A stretch of 10,664 bases of DNA from Candidatus Acetothermia bacterium (GTDB taxonomy: Bacteria > Bipolaricaulota > Bipolaricaulia > UBA7950 > UBA9294). Where the stretch lies: positions 1-10,664 of the forward strand of contig DQCH01000087.1 of NCBI GenBank assembly GCA_003545155.1. Reading direction: 5' to 3'. Below the pieces are notes generated by a model, which saw only the letters and a program-made list of their open reading frames with translations, was not told the origin of the DNA and did no database searches. Of this stretch, positions 1 to 5,372 are shown in pieces. Made by a program: the position numbers and the translations under genes. Every line of letters starts with the position of its first letter. Positions within the stretch are counted from its first letter, which is position 1.

Positions 1-239
1 AGGTTGAACTTGCCCCCGAACTCCGTGGCGATTCCATGGTTTAAAAGGATGGTCTTTGCGTGGCCGATGTGGATGTAGCCATTCGGCTCGGGTGGCCATC
101 TGGTGTGAACACGCCCTCCGTTCTTTCCGGCCTTCACATCCTCGATGACGATCTGACGGACGAAATCAAGAGAGATCTCCGTATTGGGATCGGTTGACTT
201 TGCCCCACTTGTGTTTCCTCGAGAGTTGATGTTAGCCAT
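1..239 (-). CDS. glnS: Glutaminyl-tRNA synthetase, N-terminal fragment (cut by window edge)
   Basis: Class I synthetase that charges tRNA-Gln with glutamine in the cytoplasm. Only the first 79 codons are present; the gene continues past the left edge. The visible part contains the GlnRS form of the first signature, PPEPNGYIHIGHAK at residues 49-62, with HIGH at 57-60. The E-P-N wording separates GlnRS from GluRS, which usually reads P-S-P-T-G. Before it is a family-like stretch, DFVRQIVIEDVKAGK (residues 25-39), after a polar N-terminal extension of about 22 residues. The ATG at 239 follows an AGAGGT Shine-Dalgarno site (244-249) with a short 4-base gap. The gene lies downstream of a tRNA-Gln gene on the same strand and probably shares its promoter. 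Bacteria with GlnRS need not make Gln-tRNA by the GatCAB amidotransferase route; whether that route also exists here is not visible. Confidence 0.95.
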   Translation of the reverse strand, partial: MANINSRGNTSGAKSTDPNTEISLDFVRQIVIEDVKAGKNGGRVHTRWPPEPNGYIHIGHAKTILLNHGIATEFGGKFN

Positions 240-398
240 GTTTACCTCTTTTTTAAATCGAGTGGAGGACCAGCTTGGAATAAGCGCCGCCTTCTTCCTA
301 GTCTACTGGTCCATACCGCCTTGCGCCAGTCGAACATCATCTTAGAGGCGAAAGACACGACCTTGCAGGGTGCCAGAGAAGATCTAGTAAAGCGGTTA

Positions 399-469
399 TT
401 GGGAGAGGAGGATTCGAACCCCCACTGACAGGGCCAGAGCCTGTTGTCCTACCTTTAGACGATCTCCCA
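399..469 (-). tRNA. tRNA-Gln, anticodon CUG
   Basis: A 71-base cloverleaf can be folded by hand. The acceptor stem TGGGAGA/TCTCCCA has 7 pairs with the U1-A72 pair typical of tRNA-Gln. The D arm is GTC...GAC with GG in the loop. The anticodon stem ACAGG/CCTGT encloses loop CTCTGGC, so the anticodon is CTG (bases 435-437 on the plus strand), reading CAG codons. The variable loop is 4 bases. The T arm GGGGG/CCTCC has one G-U pair and loop TTCGAAT. The discriminator base is A and no CCA is encoded. Bacterial tRNA-Gln usually has G73, so the A is slightly unusual. The cognate synthetase gene starts 159 bases downstream on the same strand. Confidence 0.95.
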
Positions 470-481
470 GAGTTTCGTATT

Positions 482-510
482 ATGTTAGGTAACGTAGCTA
501 TCGCTGTCAA
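482..510 (-). promoter_or_regulatory. Sigma70-type promoter for tRNA-Gln and glnS
   Basis: On the minus strand there is a perfect -35 box TTGACA (505-510), a 17-base spacer and TAACAT (482-487, 4 of 6 consensus bases). Twelve bases separate the -10 box from the tRNA 5' end, so the transcript would begin a few bases before the mature tRNA. An overlapping CATAAT offers a better -10 match but with a 20-base spacer, so it is less likely. No promoter is obvious between the tRNA and glnS. Confidence 0.7.
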
Positions 511-519
511 GCACTCAAG

Positions 520-549
520 TTGCGTTACACTCCGCGGGAGTGCTAGAAT
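520..549 (+). promoter_or_regulatory. Promoter of the memo-yicC-gmk-acpS unit, with internal palindrome
   Basis: A -10 box TAGAAT (544-549, 5 of 6) lies 18 bases after a weak -35 TTGCGT (520-525, 3 of 6). The spacer holds a perfect hyphenated palindrome, CACTCC-GCG-GGAGTG (528-542), abutting the -10 box. This is a plausible repressor site, but the cognate regulator is unknown. The ATG of the first gene begins only 9 bases after the -10 box, so transcription should start at or within 3 bases of the start codon. The promoter is divergent from, and close to, the tRNA-Gln promoter. Confidence 0.6.
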
Positions 550-558
550 GGGCTTATC

Positions 559-1398
559 ATGACCTCAATCCGCGAGCCGGTTGTCGCTGGTGCCTTTTAC
601 CCGGGGAGTCCTGCAACACTGTCCGCGGAGCTTAAGCGGCTGTTTGGAACACCGGTAGACGTTAGCGAGCGTTCGCTCACCTCGCCTGTTGGATTGATTG
701 CTCCACATGCGGGGTATGCCTACTCTGGGCCAACAGCGGCGTTGGGGTACCGGCAGCTGGCCGCCCTGGGGCAGCCGAAGTGGGCGCTCGTCCTTGGAGC
801 GAACCACACCGGGCTTGGACGTCCGATCTCGCTTGCTCGCGTAGGGATCTGGCGGACCCCGCTTGGCGATGCGCCGATCGCCACCGAACTCGCCGATCGC
901 CTCGTCGCTACGGGATTGGAGGTTGCTGATGAGGCCTTCCTTCACGAACACTCGATCGAGGTGCAGCTTCCTTTCCTGCAATTCCTGTTTGGAGCGAAGA
1001 TTCCTTTTGTTCCAATCTGCGTCATGCTCCCTCCTCTATCTGAGTTGATAGCGTTCGGGGAGGCAATCTCACAGGTCATTAGTGATGAACCAGGGGTCGT
1101 GGTGGCAAGCAGCGACTTCACGCATTACCAGCCAGAGGAGGTCGCTCGCAGGATCGATCATGAAGCGATTGAGCGAATCTTAGCCCTGAACGTGGAAGAC
1201 TTCTATCGCAGCCTGGTCGAGGAGCGGCTCTCCATCTGCGGGGGTGGGGCGATCACCATTTTGATGACCATTGCCAGAAAGCTTGGTTGGAACGATACCC
1301 AACTCTTATCTTATACCACCTCTGGAGATGTCACCGGGGATCGCCGTTCGGTCGTCGGATATGCAGCGACCTCCTTTTTGGGGAGGGAACATGGTTAG
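559..1398 (+). CDS. AmmeMemoRadiSam system protein B (Memo family)
   Basis: A 279-residue protein of the MEMO1 family, relatives of extradiol dioxygenase LigB-type folds. The family often occurs with an AMMECR1-domain protein and a radical SAM protein; neither partner is in this window, and the biochemical role in bacteria is unsettled. Family signatures are clear: EPVVAGAFYPGSP at 6-18, APHAGYAYSGP at 48-58, LGANHTG at 79-85, HEHSIEVQLPFLQ at 129-141, SSDFTHY at 184-190, ICGGGAI at 226-232 and SGDVTGD at 255-261. His50, His83 and Cys227 match the positions proposed as metal ligands in the human homologue. Length is full. The ATG has no Shine-Dalgarno site and sits 9 bases after a -10 box, so the mRNA is probably leaderless. 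It is first of four overlapping genes; its stop overlaps the yicC start by 8 bases. Confidence 0.95.
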   Translation: MTSIREPVVAGAFYPGSPATLSAELKRLFGTPVDVSERSLTSPVGLIAPHAGYAYSGPTAALGYRQLAALGQPKWALVLGANHTGLGRPISLARVGIWRTPLGDAPIATELADRLVATGLEVADEAFLHEHSIEVQLPFLQFLFGAKIPFVPICVMLPPLSELIAFGEAISQVISDEPGVVVASSDFTHYQPEEVARRIDHEAIERILALNVEDFYRSLVEERLSICGGGAITILMTIARKLGWNDTQLLSYTTSGDVTGDRRSVVGYAATSFLGREHG

Positions 1399-2254
1399 AA
1401 GCATGACCGGTTTTGGGATTGGGACGCTAACCGAGGGTGGCTGGCGTGCCGAGGCGACGATCCGCACACTGAACCATCGCTACCTCTCGATCCACGTCCG
1501 CTCCCTGCGCGATCGGCCGCAGCTTCAGGTGCGCCTTGAGGAGGCGGTGAAACAGGCATTCTGCCGTGGGGAGATCGATGTGTGGATAGCTATCGATAGG
1601 CAAGGGGATCCGATGGAGCCGTGCCACTTCGACCGCAAGCTGGTGGGAGATCACCTGACCGAGCTTCGCCATATCGCTTCTGAGCTATCCCTTCCTTCAC
1701 CACCGACCCTCGGTGACCTGATTCAGGTCGGGGCGTTCCAGGCAGCGAGTACCCTCGACGAAGACCTGTGGCCAGTCGTTGAGCCGGCCCTGCAGATGGC
1801 GATCGAGGCCGCGTGTGCGGCACGGGCGAAGGAGGGCACACTCCTGGCCCAGGAACTTGAAGGGATCCTCGAAGAACTCACTTTACTCCTTATAAAGGTC
1901 AAGGAACGGCTCCCAGAAGTGATAGAAGAGCTCCGCATTCGCCTGCAAGAACGGGTCGCTGCCTTAAATGTGGAGGTTGAACCCAACCGGCTGGAGATGG
2001 AAGTCGTCCTGTTAGCGGAACGGTTCGACGTGCGGGAGGAGGTAACCCGTCTGGGAGCTCACCTGAGTCGAGCGAAGGCCCTCATCGAGACCGGTGGTGC
2101 GATCGGAAAGAGGCTTAACTTCTTGAGCCAGGAACTCCTCCGTGAAGTGAACACCCTTGGAGCTAAATCGCGCGACCTTGATATCAACTCCCTTGTTATC
2201 GACATGAAGATGGCAATCGAGCGCTTCAAGGAGCAGGTACAGAATGTCGAGTGA
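1391..2254 (+). CDS. yicC: YicC/YloC family endoribonuclease
   Basis: A 287-residue protein starting with the family hallmark MVRSMTGFG. The family has an N-terminal YicC domain (about 1-155) and a C-terminal DUF1732 domain (about 205-287). The C-terminus has the usual run of conserved blocks: LLAERFDVREEVTRL, LNFLSQELLREVNTLGAKS and IERFKEQVQNVE. E. coli YicC is reported to be an RNase; activity here is inferred from the family. The reading frame is open from 1271, but the start at 1391 is chosen because the family begins at M-x-R-S-M-T-G-F and a GGGAGG Shine-Dalgarno site (1381-1386) lies 4 bases upstream. The start overlaps the memo gene by 8 bases and the stop overlaps gmk by 11. The yicC-gmk pairing is widespread in bacteria. 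Confidence 0.95.
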   Translation: MVRSMTGFGIGTLTEGGWRAEATIRTLNHRYLSIHVRSLRDRPQLQVRLEEAVKQAFCRGEIDVWIAIDRQGDPMEPCHFDRKLVGDHLTELRHIASELSLPSPPTLGDLIQVGAFQAASTLDEDLWPVVEPALQMAIEAACAARAKEGTLLAQELEGILEELTLLLIKVKERLPEVIEELRIRLQERVAALNVEVEPNRLEMEVVLLAERFDVREEVTRLGAHLSRAKALIETGGAIGKRLNFLSQELLREVNTLGAKSRDLDINSLVIDMKMAIERFKEQVQNVE

Positions 2255-2870
2255 GTCGATCGCTGGGCAGAGAAGGGGCGTTGGCGGTGGGATCGCATTT
2301 GTCGTTTGTGGTCCCTCAGGCGCAGGGAAGAACTCAGTGATCGAGGGGGCAATGCGGAGTCTTGCAAGCCTTTCCTTCTCCGTTTCCTACACCACCCGAC
2401 CACGGCGGTCAGGGGAGGTAGATGGGGTCGATTATCACTACATTTCCCGTCAGCAGTTTAACCGACTTCTCGCGCAAGGGGAGCTGGTCGAACATGTAAC
2501 CTACCTTGGCGATCAGTATGGGACGGCACGTTCGCAAATCGAGGAGGTCTTCGCCAGGGGAGAGGACGTCGTCTTAAACATCGACGTAGAAGGGGCGAAG
2601 ACCCTGCGAAAACAGGGCCTTCACGACTTTGCCGTGGTGTACGTCTTCCTTGCGCCTTCTTCCCTTGATCTCCTTGAGGAGCGCCTCAGTGCTAGGGGAA
2701 CTGAGGATGAGGAGCAAATCCGCGCACGACTCGAAGTAGCCGCGAGGGAGATGAAGGCGCTTCCTGTATTTGACTATCTGGTGTTAAACGACGAACTTGA
2801 TCGCTCCATAGATGAGCTACAAGCGATAATTGTTGCTGAAAGGTGCCGGATCTTTCGCGAACATGATTAG
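2244..2870 (+). CDS. gmk: Guanylate kinase
   Basis: Phosphorylates GMP to GDP with ATP, an essential cytoplasmic step towards GTP and dGTP. The 208-residue length is normal. The ATP-binding loop reads GPSGAGKNS at 23-31; the residue after the lysine is Asn where most guanylate kinases have Ser or Gly, and the following Ser is kept. The GMP-binding segment SVSYTTRPRRSGEVDGVDYHYIS is typical, as are the block ending in YGT and the lid-region block LEERLSARGTEDEEQIRARL. The N-terminus is about 16 residues of polar and Gly-rich sequence before the first strand. An AAGGAG Shine-Dalgarno site (2228-2233) lies 10 bases before the ATG. It overlaps yicC upstream (11 bases) and acpS downstream (8 bases). 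The rpoZ gene that often follows gmk is absent. Confidence 0.96.
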   Translation: MSSESIAGQRRGVGGGIAFVVCGPSGAGKNSVIEGAMRSLASLSFSVSYTTRPRRSGEVDGVDYHYISRQQFNRLLAQGELVEHVTYLGDQYGTARSQIEEVFARGEDVVLNIDVEGAKTLRKQGLHDFAVVYVFLAPSSLDLLEERLSARGTEDEEQIRARLEVAAREMKALPVFDYLVLNDELDRSIDELQAIIVAERCRIFREHD

Positions 2871-3231
2871 GGTGGGTATCGACGCGGTCGACGTATCGCG
2901 AATAAAAAGTCTGTACCAGCGCTATGGGGAGCGATTCCTGAAGCGCCTATACACACCGAGGGAGTCCTCCTACGCACTCGCCGCCCACGAGGATCGATGC
3001 TTCGAGCGGCTCGCCGCTTGCTTTGCCGCTAAGGAGGCGTTGATCAAAGCCGCTGGTTGTCCACTCGCGTTCACCGCGATTGAGGTAAGCCACAGCCTCA
3101 CCGGTCGTCCGCATATCACCTGCGCCTTGATTGAGGGAAAAATTGAGGCCAGCCTCTCTCATACAAGGAGGCTGGCCATCGCGTGTGTCCTTCTGGAAAG
3201 AGCTACTTCCTTGCCACGCCCCGCCCAGTAA
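2863..3231 (+). CDS. acpS: Holo-[acyl-carrier-protein] synthase
   Basis: Transfers 4'-phosphopantetheine from CoA to a serine of acyl carrier protein, activating it for fatty acid synthesis. The 122-residue length is normal for AcpS. Signatures are VGIDAVDVSRI at 4-14 with the metal-binding Asp7, FLKRLYTPRE at 25-34, FAAKEALIKA at 54-63 with metal-ligand Glu58, and SLSHTRRLAIA at 97-107. The usual G-T/I-G-x-x-W-x-D-I segment is shortened and diverged to GCPLAFTAIEV. The frame is open to a TTG at 2830, but the family begins with M-I-x-G-I/T-D, so the ATG at 2863 is preferred. It overlaps the gmk stop by 8 bases, has only weak Shine-Dalgarno bases and is probably translated by coupling. Its last 29 bases overlap the end of the convergent HU gene, and codons 95-105 contain that unit's probable terminator. 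Confidence 0.94.
   Translation: MIRVGIDAVDVSRIKSLYQRYGERFLKRLYTPRESSYALAAHEDRCFERLAACFAAKEALIKAAGCPLAFTAIEVSHSLTGRPHITCALIEGKIEASLSHTRRLAIACVLLERATSLPRPAQ
3138..3177 (-). terminator. Intrinsic terminator of the rpsA-HU unit, inside acpS
   Basis: Read on the minus strand, a perfect 10-pair GC-rich stem GGCCAGCCTC/GAGGCTGGCC (3168-3177 with 3147-3156) encloses an 11-base loop. It is followed by TCAA and then five T (3142-3138). It lies 26 bases past the HU stop codon, which fits a Rho-independent terminator. The four bases before the T run make it less than ideal. On the plus strand the same hairpin has no T run, so it would not terminate acpS itself. It is embedded in the acpS reading frame, over codons for the conserved SLSHTRRLA segment. 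Confidence 0.75.
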
Positions 3232-3514
3232 CCTTGAGATTCTTCTGGATCTGTCGCTTCAGTTCCTTGCCCGGCTTAAACAGCGGGACAACCTTTGCCT
3301 CGACCTGAATCGGCCTCTTCGTCTGGGGATTAATTCGGCTGCTCGCCTTACGCGCCCGCACATCGAACTTCCCGAACCCAACGAATTTGACCTCCTCTCC
3401 CTGCCGCAAGGTATTTTGAATGAGGTTTAAAACCGAGTCAAGAAGCTTTCGGGCTTCCTTCTTGGTCAGCTGCGTGGAATCGGTCAGCCGATCGATGAAT
3501 TCGCCTTTGTTCAT
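3203..3514 (-). CDS. HU/IHF family DNA-binding protein
   Basis: A 103-residue DNABII-family protein that binds and bends DNA as a dimer. It shows the N-terminal helices (MNKGEFIDRLTDSTQLTKKEA), the VKFVGFGKFDVRARKA saddle strands and a DNA-embracing arm with INPQTKRPIQVEAK, where Pro63 is the expected intercalating proline. PLFKPGKELK leads into the last helix. About 12 basic residues extend past the usual 90-residue length (ending KNLKVTGRGVARK). A perfect AAGGAGG site (3523-3529) lies 8 bases before the ATG. It follows rpsA by 38 bases in the position ihfB occupies in E. coli (cmk-rpsA-ihfB), so it may be an IHF-like subunit, but the sequence alone reads as generic HU. The end of the gene overlaps convergent acpS by 29 bases. 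Confidence 0.93.
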   Translation of the reverse strand: MNKGEFIDRLTDSTQLTKKEARKLLDSVLNLIQNTLRQGEEVKFVGFGKFDVRARKASSRINPQTKRPIQVEAKVVPLFKPGKELKRQIQKNLKVTGRGVARK

Positions 3515-3552
3515 AGTGTGTTCCTCCTTGCAATTTAGATTGTCTGCTCGTT

Positions 3553-5271
3553 TTATTCCTCGTCGTCGAGGCTATCTTCCAACAGATCGCGCATACTCAA
3601 CGTCTCATGTCCGCCCTCATCGAGGAAGGGTCGTTCATCAACACGGTCCCGCTTTCGTGAGCGCTTGCGGGGAGAGCGGGAGGGTGGGACCGGCGGTGGC
3701 CCGAACAGGTTGCGCATGCTTAGGCGAACCTGCTTCTTCTCCTCGTTGATCCCAATGATCTTTGCTTGCACCTTATCCCCGATGGAGAGAACCTCGCTCG
3801 GTGTGGCAATGCGCTGATCACTGATCTCGGAGACATGGATCAGACCATCGACATCGTCGGTAATCTTCATGAATGCGCCGAAGTCCTTGATCTCGGTGAT
3901 CTCTCCTTCCGCGATCTCATCGATGGAGTACTGTTCGAGGAACTGTCGCCAGGGATCGATCTTCAACTCGCGGATGCTAAGGCTGATGCGTCGCTCCTTC
4001 GGATCCACGTTCAGGACCTTGGCTTCGATCGTTTCCCCCTCCTTCAGCACGTCGCGCGGGTGGGTCACATGCCCCCAGTCGAGTTCAGAGACATGGACCA
4101 GTCCCTCAACCCCATCTTCTAGCTTGACGAAGGCACCAAAGTCAGTGAGTTTAGTCACTTCGCCGGTCACCTGCTGATCGCGGGGGTACTTTGTGTTCAC
4201 GTCCTCCCATGGGTCGTTCTGGGTGCGGCGCAGAGAGAGGCTAATCCGGTGTGCTTCCTCATCGCAGTTTAGAACCACTACCTCGATCTTGTCCCCCTCG
4301 CTCACTACCTCCTTCGGGTTCTCCGGATACCCCCAAGATAGTTCGGAGACATGTACCAACCCCTCCACGTCCTGTTCTAGCTCGACGAAGGCGCCGAAGT
4401 CGGTAACACTGACCACTGTGCCTGTGACGTGTGTCCCTGTTGGGTAGTGGGCAGCGATCCCTTCCCATGGGTTCGGGCGCAGCCGTTTTATCGATAGGGA
4501 TACCTTAGCCTTCTCCTTGTCGAAGTCGATTACTTTGACCTTGATCGTGTCTCCCACCTTATAATCTGTCGGCGGGACAGGGAGATCCTTCCAAGCGATC
4601 TCGGAGCGGTGGACAAGTCCCTCAAAACCACCGATGTCAACAAATAGGCCAAAGTCAACGATACTGCGGATAGTCCCTTCGATCTCCTGTTCCTTCTCCA
4701 GAGAGTCAAACAGGGCCATGCGCCGCTTCTTTTCTTCCTCCTTGAGGTAAGCCTTGTGAGAGACAACGAGGTTCTTGTCCCGGCGGGACAGCTCGAGGAT
4801 CTTGAGCGGGACTAGCTTGCCCTTCAGTTCCTCAATGGCGCTCGGGAGATCGTTCCCCAAGTGTGAACCAGGAAGGAAAGCCCGAATTCCATCGAGGTTT
4901 ACGTGATAGCCCGCGTTCTTTACCTCGTTTGTGATCTCGCCTTCCACCACGTTCCCTTCCCGATATGCCTCCTCCAGCAACTCGATCCTCTTCTCGTACT
5001 CGGCCTGCTTCTCCGAGGCATAGACCGTTCCTTTCTCCTCATCGATGTAGGTGACGAGCACCTCTATCTCTTCCCCTTCCTCGACCTTGCCTTCCTCGCG
5101 AAAAGGGGAAAGCTCGCCCACTGGAAGGATCCCTTCTGACTTGTAACCGATATCGACGAGGATCTCAGTCTCATTCACCTGGACGACGGTTCCAGTGATC
5201 GTGTCTCCTCGACTGTACAGCTTGACATCGCTTTCAGAGAAAGCGTCTTCCATCTTAATCTTCTTTTCCAT
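3553..5271 (-). CDS. rpsA: 30S ribosomal protein S1, six S1 domains
   Basis: A 572-residue RNA-binding protein of the small ribosomal subunit that helps mRNA bind during initiation. Six S1 (OB-fold) domains can be placed at about 20-87, 105-172, 193-262, 278-348, 365-434 and 453-520. Domains 3 to 6 have the regular D-F-G-x-F-V...G-L-V/I-H-x-S-E pattern; domains 1 and 2 are more diverged, as in E. coli S1, where they contact the ribosome. A 52-residue tail follows: proline-rich, then strongly basic (SRSPRKRSRKRDR), then acidic, ending LLEDSLDDEE. The ATG at 5271 follows AGGTGG at a 9-base gap; a second ATG six codons later is less well placed. The gene lies in a cmk-acyltransferase-rpsA-HU order and is preceded by a 101-base leader, the longest gap in this operon. 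Confidence 0.97.
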   Translation of the reverse strand: MEKKIKMEDAFSESDVKLYSRGDTITGTVVQVNETEILVDIGYKSEGILPVGELSPFREEGKVEEGEEIEVLVTYIDEEKGTVYASEKQAEYEKRIELLEEAYREGNVVEGEITNEVKNAGYHVNLDGIRAFLPGSHLGNDLPSAIEELKGKLVPLKILELSRRDKNLVVSHKAYLKEEEKKRRMALFDSLEKEQEIEGTIRSIVDFGLFVDIGGFEGLVHRSEIAWKDLPVPPTDYKVGDTIKVKVIDFDKEKAKVSLSIKRLRPNPWEGIAAHYPTGTHVTGTVVSVTDFGAFVELEQDVEGLVHVSELSWGYPENPKEVVSEGDKIEVVVLNCDEEAHRISLSLRRTQNDPWEDVNTKYPRDQQVTGEVTKLTDFGAFVKLEDGVEGLVHVSELDWGHVTHPRDVLKEGETIEAKVLNVDPKERRISLSIRELKIDPWRQFLEQYSIDEIAEGEITEIKDFGAFMKITDDVDGLIHVSEISDQRIATPSEVLSIGDKVQAKIIGINEEKKQVRLSMRNLFGPPPVPPSRSPRKRSRKRDRVDERPFLDEGGHETLSMRDLLEDSLDDEE

Positions 5272-5298
5272 ATTTTTAGACCACCTGTTATGTGATTT

Positions 5299-5368
5299 CC
5301 CCTCCCCCTTGCATCTCGGGGTCGGGCTCTTGCTTTTAAGAAGTTATTTTTTTGGATTGTCCTCCTTT
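5299..5368 (-). promoter_or_regulatory. Structured leader upstream of rpsA (possible S1 autoregulation site)
   Basis: The 101 bases between the acyltransferase stop and the rpsA start hold three elements in minus-strand order. First is a perfect AAAGGAGG (5361-5368) with no start codon at usable distance. Next is an A/T-rich stretch (about 5333-5353). Last is a GC hairpin: CCC-GA-CCCC (5318-5326), a 9-base loop, then GGGG-GA-GGG (5300-5308). The two GA steps face each other and could form tandem sheared G-A pairs. The rpsA Shine-Dalgarno site follows. S1 in E. coli represses its own translation through its leader; a similar role here is inference only. Confidence 0.4.
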
Positions 5369-5372
5369 CGTC

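Noticed and set aside
267..312. Hairpin between tRNA-Gln and glnS as a terminator or T-box riboswitch.
   Set aside because: The stem is only 7 pairs with a 32-base loop and no T run follows; no T-box core sequences are visible.
511..543. Possible CIRCE heat-shock element (GCACTC and GAGTGC halves).
   Set aside because: CIRCE needs TTAGCACTC-N9-GAGTGCTAA. Here the halves are 22 bases apart and neither has a partner at the 9-base distance.
565..981. 138-codon minus-strand ORF opposite the memo gene.
   Set aside because: It lies entirely antisense to a gene with full family signatures, and its own translation shows no known motif.
1271..1390. Longer N-terminus for yicC from the upstream in-frame ATG at 1271.
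   Set aside because: The family begins at M-x-R-S-M-T-G-F-G, the extension lies wholly inside the memo gene, and a good ribosome site precedes the ATG at 1391.
2830..2862. TTG start adding 11 residues to acpS.
   Set aside because: AcpS proteins start with M-I-x-G-I/T-D; the extra residues lie inside gmk and resemble no AcpS N-terminus.
3766..4447. Plus-strand open frames across rpsA (such as 3766-4122 and 4193-4447).
   Set aside because: They are antisense shadows of the S1 repeats, share compositional echoes of the repeated domains, and lack family motifs or ribosome sites.
3700..4700. Apparent DNA repeats within rpsA.
   Set aside because: They reflect the homologous S1 protein domains, not recent tandem duplication; the DNA copies are well diverged.
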